A DNA stretch of 64,000 nt from assembly GCA_002715965.1 (NCBI GenBank), contig PBAL01000058.1, positions 1 to 64,000 of the forward strand. The letters run 5' to 3'. Positions 54,646 to 63,955 of this stretch are shown here, piece after piece. The translations under genes and the position numbers were made by a program. How positions within the stretch are numbered: position 1 is the first letter of the stretch; each line of letters begins with the position of its first letter. The stretch is from Verrucomicrobiales bacterium (GTDB lineage: Bacteria > Verrucomicrobiota > Verrucomicrobiia > Limisphaerales > JAYPXF01). Under the pieces are notes generated by a model, which worked only from the letters and a program-made list of their open reading frames with translations, did not search any database and was not told the origin of the DNA.

Positions 54646-56106
54646 TCAACGACCGCGTTGCGCACGCGCGTGCTTGAAATCGAACTGTGTCAGATTGCTC
54701 GAGCACGGTCCCGGCGTGTCCACGGTGAACGAGCGGGTCGTGATCGGATCATAGGCTGCGCGATGCGCGACGGCCGCCTTCACAACGATCAGATTCAGAT
54801 TCTCCGGATCGATGCCCTGGCTTCGCCATTGTCCGAGATCGAAGGGAGGAGTCTTCTTGCTGGTGAGCAGAATGCGCGTGCCTCCGTGGCGAACCACCGC
54901 ACACGGTCCCATCTCGAAGAAATCACCGCACAACGATGCCAGATGGCTTTTCTTGTTTTCCAACTCGAAACGTCCATCGGACTTGGAAAGAAGTTCGACT
55001 TCCAGTTCCAACGGCCCTTCGTCATAGCGACTTCCCTTCCCACCGATGGCGAGCTTGGAATGTTCGCCGATCGAGACCGATTTCAGCGCGGCAACCGCGT
55101 CCGGGTCGTTGATCGACACGGCCGAATCCGGAATCTCGTTCGCAATCACCGCCCGCAGACAGCCGGTCACATCTCCGGGAGCACCTCCGCCAATGTTATC
55201 GGAAGGCTCGACCAAAACAGTCAAGCCGGCTGCGGGCGTGAGCACTTCGGGCATTACCTCCGACACCAGACGATCTTTCGGATAGCCAATCAGACGCAAT
55301 TCGTTTGCGAGTGTGCACAGTCGGTTGAGATGCCCGGTCGTGTCCACGCCGGTATCAGCGACAATTTGGAAACTCACGCCGGTGTCCGCCGTATCAGCAA
55401 AACCGAACCCGGCATTTACGCTCACACTCCAGACACGAACGTCGTTCACTTCAATGGTTCGTGCGGCCGCCTCCAGCGCTTTCAGAGGATCGACGGCGGT
55501 TGCCACGCCGGTCGGTGGCCACATGATTCCCGGTGAGGCAAAACTCATCGCCGGACTGTTCCCGGAATCGAAACGACGCTGCAACAAACCCGCGGCAATG
55601 ATCGCGGCTTCGCGCGCATCCGTATGCGGATTTTCACGGTACGCCACCAGTGCATCCGCTTGCTCCGCCATCGCCGGTGAGAAGTTTGCATGCAGATCGT
55701 AAACGCCGAAGATCGGCATCTCGCCCGCCCCTTCCAGCGAACGAATGCGCTTGAGGATCTCTCCCTCCACATCACAGATGGATTCGCTGGCCATCGCGCC
55801 ATGCAGAACAAAATACAAGGCATCCGCGTCCGGTTTCCAACGCTCCTGAAATTCCTGCCAGAACGTCTCTACAACTTCATCCGTGACCGTGCCGCTCGGA
55901 ACAGCACGAAAGTCGATCATCGGATGAATCTCCCAACCCTTGCTGCTTGCGAACTCCAGAGCCCCACCCATCGGTGAACTGTCCCCCGCGCAACGCAACA
56001 GCTCTTCGTCCCTCAAGATCTCGAAGCCGTCCATTCCGGTGGTCTCGTCGAGAAACGTGTGGGTCTCGTGAAACAATCCGGCGAGCAGAACCTTGGGCGC
56101 ACTCAT
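54646..56106 (-). CDS. M81 family (MlrC-like) metallopeptidase
   Basis: A 486-aa protein related to microcystinase C (MlrC). Start MSAPKVLLAGLFHETHTFLD carries the first His; DLHANFSPAMAEQADALVA and YRENPHTDAREAA hold likely zinc ligands. SDNIGGGAPGDVTGCLRAV is the C-terminal family motif. The true substrate is likely a small peptide-like or amide metabolite. It lies 22 bp downstream of an RraA-family gene on the same strand; both may degrade one compound. ATG 56106 is preferred over the open frame to 56160, which would overlap the RraA gene. Confidence 0.86.
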   Translation of the reverse strand: MSAPKVLLAGLFHETHTFLDETTGMDGFEILRDEELLRCAGDSSPMGGALEFASSKGWEIHPMIDFRAVPSGTVTDEVVETFWQEFQERWKPDADALYFVLHGAMASESICDVEGEILKRIRSLEGAGEMPIFGVYDLHANFSPAMAEQADALVAYRENPHTDAREAAIIAAGLLQRRFDSGNSPAMSFASPGIMWPPTGVATAVDPLKALEAAARTIEVNDVRVWSVSVNAGFGFADTADTGVSFQIVADTGVDTTGHLNRLCTLANELRLIGYPKDRLVSEVMPEVLTPAAGLTVLVEPSDNIGGGAPGDVTGCLRAVIANEIPDSAVSINDPDAVAALKSVSIGEHSKLAIGGKGSRYDEGPLELEVELLSKSDGRFELENKKSHLASLCGDFFEMGPCAVVRHGGTRILLTSKKTPPFDLGQWRSQGIDPENLNLIVVKAAVAHRAAYDPITTRSFTVDTPGPCSSNLTQFDFKHARAQRGR

Positions 56107-56128
56107 GTCAACGCTTGGCGATGTTAGA

Positions 56129-56782
56129 TCAAAGGATTCCGTGTTTGCGAAAGACTTCACTCACAGGAACGCCGGCTGCCAGTTCATCGCGCACCGTGTT
56201 CTCCCCCGAGACCTTCTCGAGAGAATGATGCAAGGTCTCTTCCAGTTTGTCAGCGGGAATGATGACCACGCCATCGACGTCGCCAATGAGGTAGTCGCCG
56301 TTACGCGTTTCCACACCGTCGATCGTGATTGGCTGGCCGATCTCCACCACATCAATCCGTCCCTTGCTGTCCGCCGGCGTGACGCCTATGCCAAACACGG
56401 GGAAGGCCATTTCGTTCAATTTCCACAGATCACGAGCACAAGTCGTCATCACCGCGCCCCGTACGCCCTTGGCCTGACATGCGGTCGACAACAATTCCCC
56501 CCAGAAAGCACTGCGCCGATTATGGCCGGCATCAACCACCAACACGTCGCCGGCGACCATCGTATCGATCGCCTCCATTTCCAGTTTGTATGGCTCGGGA
56601 GGAACCTTGTCTACCTCCACCGCACGCGCGGTGAACACGCGCCCGCACACACGATTGGCCGGCGTCAAGGCGTGGACATCGGCGCTCAGGATCTGGTTGG
56701 GACACCCGATCGTATCCAATACATCGGCCACAACTGCTGCGTACAGTTTCTCAAGAATCGTAATGGGATCGTCATTCGACAT
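56129..56782 (-). CDS. RraA family protein (oxaloacetate decarboxylase/HMG aldolase type)
   Basis: A 217-aa protein with the swivelling-domain fold of RraA. The site motif VDAGHNRRSAFWGELLSTAC followed by KGVRGAVMTTCARD keeps the Gly-Glu-Leu-Leu and Arg-Asp of metal-dependent aldolases. It is probably an aldolase or decarboxylase of 2-oxo acids, not an RNase E regulator. Start ATG 56782 (MSNDDPITILEKLYAAVVAD); the longer frame to 56983 is not protein-like and overlaps the divergent DUF3179 gene. M81 follows. Confidence 0.85.
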   Translation of the reverse strand: MSNDDPITILEKLYAAVVADVLDTIGCPNQILSADVHALTPANRVCGRVFTARAVEVDKVPPEPYKLEMEAIDTMVAGDVLVVDAGHNRRSAFWGELLSTACQAKGVRGAVMTTCARDLWKLNEMAFPVFGIGVTPADSKGRIDVVEIGQPITIDGVETRNGDYLIGDVDGVVIIPADKLEETLHHSLEKVSGENTVRDELAAGVPVSEVFRKHGIL

Positions 56783-56864
56783 GGCAAAAGTCTTCAGGAT
56801 GACGGCCGTCATTGCGAGGCCAGATTGACGTGCTGCCGTCGCAAACGAATCGCTGGAATATTGG

Positions 56865-57865
56865 CTGGAATTCGGCTTCAAACAGTCAACGCGCCGACCG
56901 TGCTCCTTTTGCTTCCTCCCGCTCATTGGCGTCCTCCTCATCGCCTGTAATCCCGATACGGTCTCAAAAGCGAAGCCTACCAACTCACCGGAGACGCCAA
57001 ATGAACTGAACGGCTTCGATCTCAGAAACGCGCTTGTTTGCGCCGATCAAATTCTCCGAGGTGGCCCACCACGGGATGGGATTCCTTCGATTGATAAACC
57101 CAGGTTTGTTCCGCCCGGCGAGGCGAACTTCATGAACGACGAAGATCTGGTATTGGCATTCGAATTCGGTGAATCCGCGCGGGCGTATCCGTTTCGAATC
57201 TGGTCTGGCACGAGATCGTGAATGACGTCGTCGCGGGCCAGCCAATCGCCGTCACGTATTGTCCGCTTTGCGCTACGGCGATGCTGTTCGCTCGCTCGCT
57301 GGGCGATGAAACGATGAGGTTCGGCGTGTCGGGCCTGTTGCATAAAAGCGACATACTCGTGTTCGACCGCGAGTCGGAATCGTTGTGGTCCCAATTGAAA
57401 ATGGAGGCAGCGACCGGTGAACATGCCGGTAAGAAGTTGAAGCTCCTCGCGTCTCAACAGCTCACCTTCAAGGCGTGGCGCACACAGCACCCGAAGGGCC
57501 AGGTCCTTTCCACTAAGACCGGGCACAAACGAAACTATGGAAAGAACCCATACAAGGGTTACGATCCGAGTCGCGGATTAATGTTTCCGGTCGGCGATGT
57601 GAACAGCGCATTGCCGAGGAACGAATGGGTCATCGGATTCTTCGTGGATGATCAAGCCTTCGCCGTTCCGGAGAAACTCCTGCCAGAGGAGAAGCGCGTC
57701 ACCCTGAAACACGGACAGCAGACGCTTGGAATAGAGAGAAACACGTCGCAACGATCTGTGATTGTTGAAGCCGATGAAGTGAGCATTCCCCACATCCGCG
57801 CCTATTGGTTCGCCTGGCAGGCGTTCTATCCCGAGACCCAAGTGTGGCGGCCGGATATGAAATAG
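56865..57865 (+). pseudogene. DUF3179 lipoprotein gene with a one-base frameshift
   Basis: Upstream frame: a lipoprotein-like signal (FLPLIGVLLIAC, Cys at about 56946) followed by GFDLRNALVCADQILRGGPP and EDLVLAFEFGESARAYPF, then a stop at 57223. A second frame from 57200 resumes with LVWHEIVNDVVAGQPIAVTY and CPLCATAMLF and runs to 57865. Adding one C at 57200 gives RILVWHEIVNDV, exactly the DUF3179 pattern. The upstream frame also lacks ATG, GTG or TTG back to a TGA at 56826; a CTG (56865) is used here as a placeholder start. DUF3179 function is unknown. The second part (57218-57865) is complete on its own. Confidence 0.7.
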
Positions 57866-57893
57866 AAGAGCTGCTCACCGGTCGGGGCAATAA

Positions 57894-57919
57894 AGAAGCA
57901 CGGCTTTCCCCGTGCTTCT
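57894..57919. terminator. Perfect 10-bp hairpin between convergent genes
   Basis: AGAAGCACGG (57894-57903) and CCGTGCTTCT (57910-57919) pair perfectly around a six-base loop. It lies just after the DUF3179 stop (57865) and the convergent Gly/Arg-rich gene end (57948). No long T-run is present; a shared bidirectional terminator is the likely role. Confidence 0.6.
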
Positions 57920-57947
57920 CCAATTCTGATTGATGGTTCCCCAGTTC

Positions 57948-58811
57948 CTACGCGTCGCGCTCACCACGACCACGTCCGCGATCGCCATCACGGTCTTCGC
58001 GCCCACGACCCTCGCTGGAACTCGGACGTTTGCCTGGCTTTGCGTCTGGACGAGGCTTGCTCTCCGGACGCGGCTTGGCTTTAGCCGAACCACCGTCACG
58101 ATCCTGCGGCTTGCCAGCTGATCCGGGGCCACGCGATCCGGGTTGGGCACCGGGGCCGCCACGATCCAAATTACCACGGCTCATCCAGGGAGGGCCACCT
58201 TGACCACCGCGATTCCATCCGGAGAAACCGCGTTGGGGGCCCCGAGAGCTGCCGCTGCGCGAACCGAAGCTTGGGCGTCCGTCACGATTTTCACCGCGCA
58301 TGGAAGGAGGCCCGCCTTGGGGACCACGGCCGCTGCTGCCGTGCGAACCAAAGCTTGGGCGACCATCGCGATTTCCACCACGCATCCAGGGAGGCCCGCC
58401 TTGAGGCCCGCGTCCGCGAGGGTTGCGTGAATTGAAATCAGGCCGTCCACCGCGACCGCGGCTCATCCAGGGAGGACCACCCTGCGGTCCGCGTCCACGC
58501 ATCCATGGCGCTCCGCCTTGTGGTTTGCCGCCTCGGCGAGAAGACCCAAAACTCGGACGTCCGCCCGGGCCACCCTTGCCTCTGCTGTTCCCGCCTCGCA
58601 TCCATGGCGGACCGCCCTGCGACTTGCCGCTCTTTCCGCGTTGTCTGCCCTTGGCAAACTTCTTGCGGTCATCATCATGACCGCGCTTGGACTTCGCGCT
58701 GGGACCGCTCTTGCCTTTGCCTCGGCCCTTGCCCGGACCACGCGCATCACTCTCCACCGCCACGAGCGTCATCGCAGCAGCGATCAGGGAACTGAGTATC
58801 TTGGTTTTCAT
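57948..58811 (-). CDS. Secreted Gly/Arg/Pro-rich repeat protein, function unknown
   Basis: A 287-aa protein with a signal peptide (about 1-24, cleavage near SDARG). The rest is low-complexity and strongly basic, rich in Gly, Arg, Pro and Ser. It has six copies of QGGPPWM or close variants (65-71, 98-104, 110-116, 137-143, 165-171, 204-210). Interspersed are RPSFGS/RPDFNS blocks (85, 123, 151, 179), spaced 26-38 residues apart. A basic/acidic tail rich in Lys-Pro and Asp-Arg follows. Almost no Cys or long hydrophobic stretch occurs, so it is probably disordered. The repeat and the conserved aromatic Trp suggest binding or phase-separating behaviour in the periplasm or matrix. No family recognised. 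Confidence 0.7.
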   Translation of the reverse strand: MKTKILSSLIAAAMTLVAVESDARGPGKGRGKGKSGPSAKSKRGHDDDRKKFAKGRQRGKSGKSQGGPPWMRGGNSRGKGGPGGRPSFGSSRRGGKPQGGAPWMRGRGPQGGPPWMSRGRGGRPDFNSRNPRGRGPQGGPPWMRGGNRDGRPSFGSHGSSGRGPQGGPPSMRGENRDGRPSFGSRSGSSRGPQRGFSGWNRGGQGGPPWMSRGNLDRGGPGAQPGSRGPGSAGKPQDRDGGSAKAKPRPESKPRPDAKPGKRPSSSEGRGREDRDGDRGRGRGERDA

Positions 58812-59067
58812 AATTTGGTTTTGTTCGTTCGTTGTTCAGTTGAAACGGGTTCCTTCCCGATCAATCTGCTGCACAGTTTACGAATGGAAGATGATCCGAA
58901 GATGATGCGAAAAAAATCGGGAGAAAATATCGACGACTCTTTTCCGATGATGCTCCCGCCCCTTGGTCAGCTGGCGGGGTTTCAATTTGAAACCGGGTTC
59001 TTACGGCAACTCGTGGGCTCCACCTTACACCTTGCTCCTTGCGACATTGCAAGTCGCACAGATGTTC

Positions 59068-59416
59068 CTACTCGCCCGGCAACAGCTTGTGCGCGTGACC
59101 GCCCACCGTGCGGGATGGAAGATCCCAAATAGTTGCGCCCGGCTTGTAGGTGGCACCGTCGGGGCAGACTGGAAGCGAACCACCCTTGATGTGCTCGACG
59201 ATCTCATTGTCATCCAGGCTATACGAATTCGTCTTGGCCTGACCCGACGCCATGGCCCACTTCATCACCGCTGCGTCTATGAGCATCAGATTGGATTTGC
59301 AGAGGGGCGGCTCATCCGGTGTTTCCTGATGGTGCTTGAAACGGTAGCCTGCCATGCCCACGAGGGCGACCAGGGCAACGCAGAGAATGATGATGGCGGT
59401 TTTTGTTCTCGATCAT
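59068..59416 (-). pseudogene. Prepilin-like protein with a frameshift in a T/A run
   Basis: From ATG 59416 (MIENK) the frame would pass into a membrane helix (TAIIILCVALVALVGMAGYR) only if one base of the five-T run (59400-59404, A on minus) is removed. As it stands, the sequence from 59398 onward lies in another frame with an upstream TGA. The mature part has CKSNLMLIDAAVMKWAMASG and GGSLPVCPDGATY, a pattern of small type IV pilins of this phylum. Translation from the internal ATG at 59355 is possible but would lose the leader. Confidence 0.55.
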
Positions 59417-59433
59417 GGAGACTGGGGGTTCGG

Positions 59434-60741
59434 TCAAACAGGAGTCCAAGGTGAACGTTCGCGCTGGTGGATGAGGGAATTGGCGCCGGCATCTCCACTG
59501 AACTGCTCCTTCTTCGGATCCCAGCGCAGCGGGCGGGCAAGTTGATAGGCGATATTGGCGAGCATGCAGACCGTGTTCGTTCGATGCCCGATTTCGACAT
59601 CGGCAACCGGCTTCCGGCCGGAACGGATACAGTCGATCCAGTTGCGTTGGTGGTTTTTTCCGATCTCTTCCAATCGTTTGTCGGACTTGGTGAGTTCCTG
59701 CTCGAGGATCTTGCCGGGACTCGATTCGATGCGCCTGCGGCTGACGCTGATCTCGCCTTTTGATCCCACGAAGCGGCATCCACCCCCGCCAAGTTTGCGG
59801 CTGTGAACCATCTCAATGCCGGACTTGTAGCGAAAGCGCAGGCCTTGCGTCGCACTTGGGTCCTTTGGAGGAATGATCTGCAGCGGCCCGCTTCCGTCCA
59901 TCTCCATCGCCCATTGTGCGATGTCAAAATGATGCGCGCCGATATCCGACAATGGTCCCCCGGCGTACTCGCGATAATCGCGCCAGCGCGGGAAGTGCTT
60001 GTGGACGCCGATCGGACAAAGCACGTGGTTAAACCCACGCTGCGGTGCGGGACCGAGCCACATGCCCCAATTGATTCCCGGAGGCAGTTCTTCATTTGGG
60101 AGATTGTCGGGACGGGGTGGACCACCGATGCCGATGTAAATCTTCTTCAGCTTCCCGATGCGGCCGTTGCGAACGTATTCAACAGCCTGACGAAACATGC
60201 CCTTGTATTCTGTGCGTTGCTGGCTGCCGGTCTGGAAAATAATCTTCGCCTTTCGGGCTGCGTTCACCACCGCGCGGCCTTCACCAATTGTGCGGGTGAG
60301 CGGTTTCTCGCAGTAGACGTGTTTGCCCGTCCGGGCGGCTTGGATGGACTGAATGGCATGCCAATGATCCGGCGTGCCGATTGCAACCGCATCGATGGAT
60401 TTGTCGGCGTAGAGCTTTCGGAAATCTTTCTCCTGCCTGAGTCCCTTCGAACTCCGCTTCCGCTGCTTGTAGAGGTCCTCAACCCGTTGTGCTCCGTTTT
60501 CCAATCGGGCATCTACACAGTCGCATACCGCCACGATCTGCACGTCTTCAAAATTGGAGAACGATCCTGCGATGCCGGTCAACCGCATGCCCATCCCGAC
60601 GAGCGCCAGGTTGATACGACTGTTTGGACCATCGCCCTTCAGCGATTTGCTCCACAGTCCGGAGGGCAAAATCAATGGCGCAGCGGCAATCGCCGTACCT
60701 TGCAAGAATCCGCGTCGAGACCAGTCAGAGACCTGAGGCAT
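59434..60741 (-). CDS. Tat-exported Gfo/Idh/MocA family oxidoreductase
   Basis: A 435-aa protein with a Tat signal (SRRGFLQGTAIAAAPLILPS) then a Rossmann domain (INLALVGMGMRLTGIA) and the EKPLTRTIGEGRAVV signature. The substrate-domain stretch PLSDIGAHHFDIAQW holds the catalytic His region. Tat-exported members of this family are common in Planctomycetes and Verrucomicrobia and are thought to oxidise polysaccharide sugars in the periplasm. The cytoplasmic paralogue at 28441-29469 lacks the signal. Confidence 0.9.
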   Translation of the reverse strand: MPQVSDWSRRGFLQGTAIAAAPLILPSGLWSKSLKGDGPNSRINLALVGMGMRLTGIAGSFSNFEDVQIVAVCDCVDARLENGAQRVEDLYKQRKRSSKGLRQEKDFRKLYADKSIDAVAIGTPDHWHAIQSIQAARTGKHVYCEKPLTRTIGEGRAVVNAARKAKIIFQTGSQQRTEYKGMFRQAVEYVRNGRIGKLKKIYIGIGGPPRPDNLPNEELPPGINWGMWLGPAPQRGFNHVLCPIGVHKHFPRWRDYREYAGGPLSDIGAHHFDIAQWAMEMDGSGPLQIIPPKDPSATQGLRFRYKSGIEMVHSRKLGGGGCRFVGSKGEISVSRRRIESSPGKILEQELTKSDKRLEEIGKNHQRNWIDCIRSGRKPVADVEIGHRTNTVCMLANIAYQLARPLRWDPKKEQFSGDAGANSLIHQRERSPWTPV

Positions 60742-61193
60742 GACGACATTATGAATTCCTCAGGGGCCGTAATGTCCAGTGTTTTTGATACGCTGGTCGC
60801 CGACTCATCATCTTCCGCCACGAGGTCCCGCAATGACTGTCCGACACCCCACGCGCACGCGAAGTGGCATTTGTCAGAAGAACCGAACGTGTGGGCGGCC
60901 GGCAGAAGAATTACTCCCTCGCCCTTGCCTGCGAGTGATTGTTCGACGCCATCGAAATTGAGTTCCCCGCGGAAATAGCCGGTGACGAAAGTGTTGCCGA
61001 GATTGTCAGCCGCGATCCCGGTTCCGTAGTCGTGGTGATCGCCACCCCCTCGCGTCGACCAACGAAAGGTCGGCGCTTTCGCGAGCACGGAACGGCCGAT
61101 CAGGGTCGCGCAGATAAGGAGTGAGGAAAGAATCTTCGAGGATTGCACGGGACGGGAAGCAGCTGTGGGGTTCTGTTGCCAGTTTTTATTCAC
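60672..61193 (-). pseudogene. Truncated SBBP beta-propeller repeat protein
   Basis: A GTG-started frame with an exported N terminus (SSKILSSLLICATLIGR) is followed by one SBBP-type repeat (YGTGIAADNLGNTFVTGYF, FDGVEQSLAGKGEG). The frame then loses the repeat pattern and runs into the start of the Gfo/Idh gene, ending at 60672 in a non-protein-like tail. Full SBBP proteins have many such repeats, so this is most likely a truncated remnant. Confidence 0.5.
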
Positions 61194-61323
61194 ACACAAT
61201 CTTCATAAGTCGCTGGATCACAACGGTTTCCGAAGACAGATCTCGGATTTTATGAACAAGAGCGGTTCAGGATTAAAGGCCAAATTTCGCGTTTTTTCGC
61301 AAGCGATAACGAATTCGTCGATT

Positions 61324-62763
61324 CTAGCGATGTTCTGCCCAGAGCGCCGCATTTTCGTATGAATCGCGGATACGCCACTCCCGCAGAATGGTCAGCATTT
61401 CGTCCCGTTTGGATGCATGATCAGGAGATTTCCACAAGTTATTCACCTCCTGCGGGTCGGATTTCAGGTCGAACAGCTGGCCCCACGGCTCATCGAGAAA
61501 ATGGACCAGTTTCCAGTCAGCACTCCGAACCATCGTCATGAATCGGCTTGTGGTGAAGTTGCCGTCCTTGGCTTGTTCGGCGAAAACGACCCCCCGAGCA
61601 GACAAACTGGGATCACCGGTCGGATCGAGCATGGGCATCAGCGTGCGCGCGGAAATTGGCGAAGGAGCCGGCACCTCCGCCAAGTCCAACAATGTGGGTC
61701 CGATATCCATCTGGTGAATCAGTTCATTGATCTGCCTCGGTTGCCCGAATCTGCCGTCGGGCGCCCAGACGACCATTGGCACTTTGGTCACCGCGTCGTA
61801 CATCGTCCATTTCTGGCTGTGACCATGGTCGGTCATGCAATCGCCGTGGTCGGAGGTGAACACGATGATTGAGTTCTCAAGATACCCTCCCTCCTCCAAG
61901 GCCTGGATGATTTCGCCCACCTTTTCGTCGATCATTGTGACGTTGGCCAGGTAGTAGGCGCGTTGACGATGGCGTTGCTCTTCAGTGGGATTGAGGAGGA
62001 AGTAGACGGAATCATGGTCCACTTCGGTGTTGTGAATGCGCATGCCCTTTAGGGGATCGGGCTGATTCTCCAAGTCGTCATCAATGACAGGTGCAATCTG
62101 CAGATCCTTTTCGAGGTAAGGCTCCGCGTAGCGCGGAACAGGATCGTAAGGCGGATGGGGTCCGGGAAAACCAATTTGCAGGAAGAGCGGTTCCTTCGCC
62201 GGGTAATTGCGAATCCAGTGCGTCGCCATGTCGCCCACGAAATTGTCCGGATGCATGTCTTCATCGAGCTTCCACTCAAATGCACCGATGCGTTCCTTGT
62301 AGTCCGGCCATTGTCGGTAGAGTTCGCGTTGTTGTTTCACCAATCCGCGTGCGCGAAGTGCCTTGTCCCATTCGTCGTAGAAATAGCGGCCTTCAAGATA
62401 TCGATCCTTGTTTTCCACAACGTGACGCTGATCAAAACCCATTGGAGTCGTGAACGGCCAAGTGTGCATCTTGCCGAGGTTGATCGTCTGGTAGCCCCCG
62501 CGTTGCAGATCCTCAATCCAGCCGTGCTCCCAACGATCGGCATTCTTCAAGATGCCCGTGGTGTGCGGGTAATGCCCCGTGAACAGGCTCGCTCGAGCCG
62601 GTGCACAGGAAGCCGCCGTGATGAAGCAGTTGTTGAACACGATGCCTTCCCGATGCAGCCGATCGAGGTTGGGCGTGTCCATGTAGTCGAAGCCCGCCGC
62701 GGCAATCGTGTCGAATCGCTGCTGGTCGGTGATGATGAAAATGATGTTTGGCGTGCTGGCCAT
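61324..62763 (-). CDS. Cytoplasmic type I sulfatase
   Basis: A 479-aa sulfatase without a signal peptide (MASTPNIIFIITDQQRFDTI). The formylglycine motif is CAPAR (Cys53-Arg57) in AASCAPARASLFTGHYPHT. GFPGPHPPYDPV and FTSDHGDCMTDHG supply metal ligands. Without a signal it would act on imported, partly degraded sulfated oligosaccharides; it differs from the exported sulfatase at 35078. It is divergent from the cysteine desulfurase gene with a 46-bp gap. Confidence 0.92.
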   Translation of the reverse strand: MASTPNIIFIITDQQRFDTIAAAGFDYMDTPNLDRLHREGIVFNNCFITAASCAPARASLFTGHYPHTTGILKNADRWEHGWIEDLQRGGYQTINLGKMHTWPFTTPMGFDQRHVVENKDRYLEGRYFYDEWDKALRARGLVKQQRELYRQWPDYKERIGAFEWKLDEDMHPDNFVGDMATHWIRNYPAKEPLFLQIGFPGPHPPYDPVPRYAEPYLEKDLQIAPVIDDDLENQPDPLKGMRIHNTEVDHDSVYFLLNPTEEQRHRQRAYYLANVTMIDEKVGEIIQALEEGGYLENSIIVFTSDHGDCMTDHGHSQKWTMYDAVTKVPMVVWAPDGRFGQPRQINELIHQMDIGPTLLDLAEVPAPSPISARTLMPMLDPTGDPSLSARGVVFAEQAKDGNFTTSRFMTMVRSADWKLVHFLDEPWGQLFDLKSDPQEVNNLWKSPDHASKRDEMLTILREWRIRDSYENAALWAEHR

Positions 62764-62809
62764 GCCTTGATGTTCTTGTCGCGTCGGTTCGAACTTTGTA
62801 AGTACGATT

Positions 62810-63955
62810 ATGGCGACGACGTATCTGGATTACAATGCCACCACGCCCCTCGATGCCGGGGTGCGCGAGGCCATGCTTCCGTTCCTGGGAGAAATCTGGG
62901 GCAACCCGTCGAGCGTGCATCATGTGGGACGAAAGGCACGCGCCCTTCTCGACGACTTACGGGATCGCTTCTCAATCGTGTTCAAATGCAAACCCAGCGA
63001 GATCGTATTCACCAGTGGAGGAACGGAGGCGAACAACCTGGCCGTGTTTGGAACGGCCCGGATGTTGAAAGACAAGGGGCGTCATCTGATCACTTCGCAG
63101 ATCGAGCATCACGCGGTGTTGCATTGTTTCGATTACCTGAAAGCCAAGGAAGGGTTTGAGGTCGATCGCCTGCCCGTGGACAGCGCCGGACGAATTGATC
63201 CGAACGATCTCAAATCCACATTGCGGGAAGACACCGTCTTGGTTTCCTTGATGGCCGCCAACAACGAGACAGGAACCATCCAACCGGTGGAGGAATTTGG
63301 ATCCATCTGCCGCGAACACGGAGTGTTGTTTCACACCGACGCCATACAGTGGTTTGGGAAGCAGCCCTTCGCGGAGATCGACCAGTTCAATGCGGACCTT
63401 GTGAGTATTTGCGGGCATAAATTCCACGGTCCCCGTGGCGCTGGTGCGTTGTTTGTCCGATCGCCCTTGCTTCCCGATCCGATCCTCTTTGGCGGAGCGC
63501 ACGAAAATGAACGACGTGCCGGCACGGAAAACCTCAGCTCCATCGCCGGCTTGGCGGAGGCCCTGGAGCGCTTTGTCCGCGCCCCAGTCTTCGAGCGCCC
63601 TGAACTCGGAAATCTGACCGAAAAACTGATCGACCGTTCCAAGGCAATCGAAGGGCTGACCTTTCGCGGAGATCGAGAGAAACGCCTGTCCAACACGAGC
63701 GCTTTCACGGTCACCGGCTGCGATAGCATCGCATTGCTCGCGGGCTTGGACATTGAAGGAATATGCGCCTCCAGCGGATCTGCCTGCTCAGCTGGCTCAA
63801 TCGAACCGTCACACGTCATGCGGGCCATGGGAGTATCCGCAGAAGAATCCAACGCACTTCTGCGATTCTCCTTCGGGCGTGAGAACTGCGAAACCGACTT
63901 GGATCACCTGCTCGAAAAGCTCCCGGAAGTTATTGAGCGCGTGCGGAATCACTGA
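62810..63955 (+). CDS. Cysteine desulfurase (NifS/IscS family)
   Basis: A 381-aa PLP enzyme that takes sulfur from cysteine for Fe-S clusters or tRNA thiolation. YLDYNATTPLD opens the fold, the PLP lysine lies in SICGHKFHGPRGAGALF, and the catalytic Cys loop is ASSGSACSAGS. The short loop favours the group I NifS/IscS type. No iscU or thiI-like gene is visible before the window ends. Its last bases overlap a minus-strand gene end. Confidence 0.95.
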   Translation: MATTYLDYNATTPLDAGVREAMLPFLGEIWGNPSSVHHVGRKARALLDDLRDRFSIVFKCKPSEIVFTSGGTEANNLAVFGTARMLKDKGRHLITSQIEHHAVLHCFDYLKAKEGFEVDRLPVDSAGRIDPNDLKSTLREDTVLVSLMAANNETGTIQPVEEFGSICREHGVLFHTDAIQWFGKQPFAEIDQFNADLVSICGHKFHGPRGAGALFVRSPLLPDPILFGGAHENERRAGTENLSSIAGLAEALERFVRAPVFERPELGNLTEKLIDRSKAIEGLTFRGDREKRLSNTSAFTVTGCDSIALLAGLDIEGICASSGSACSAGSIEPSHVMRAMGVSAEESNALLRFSFGRENCETDLDHLLEKLPEVIERVRNH

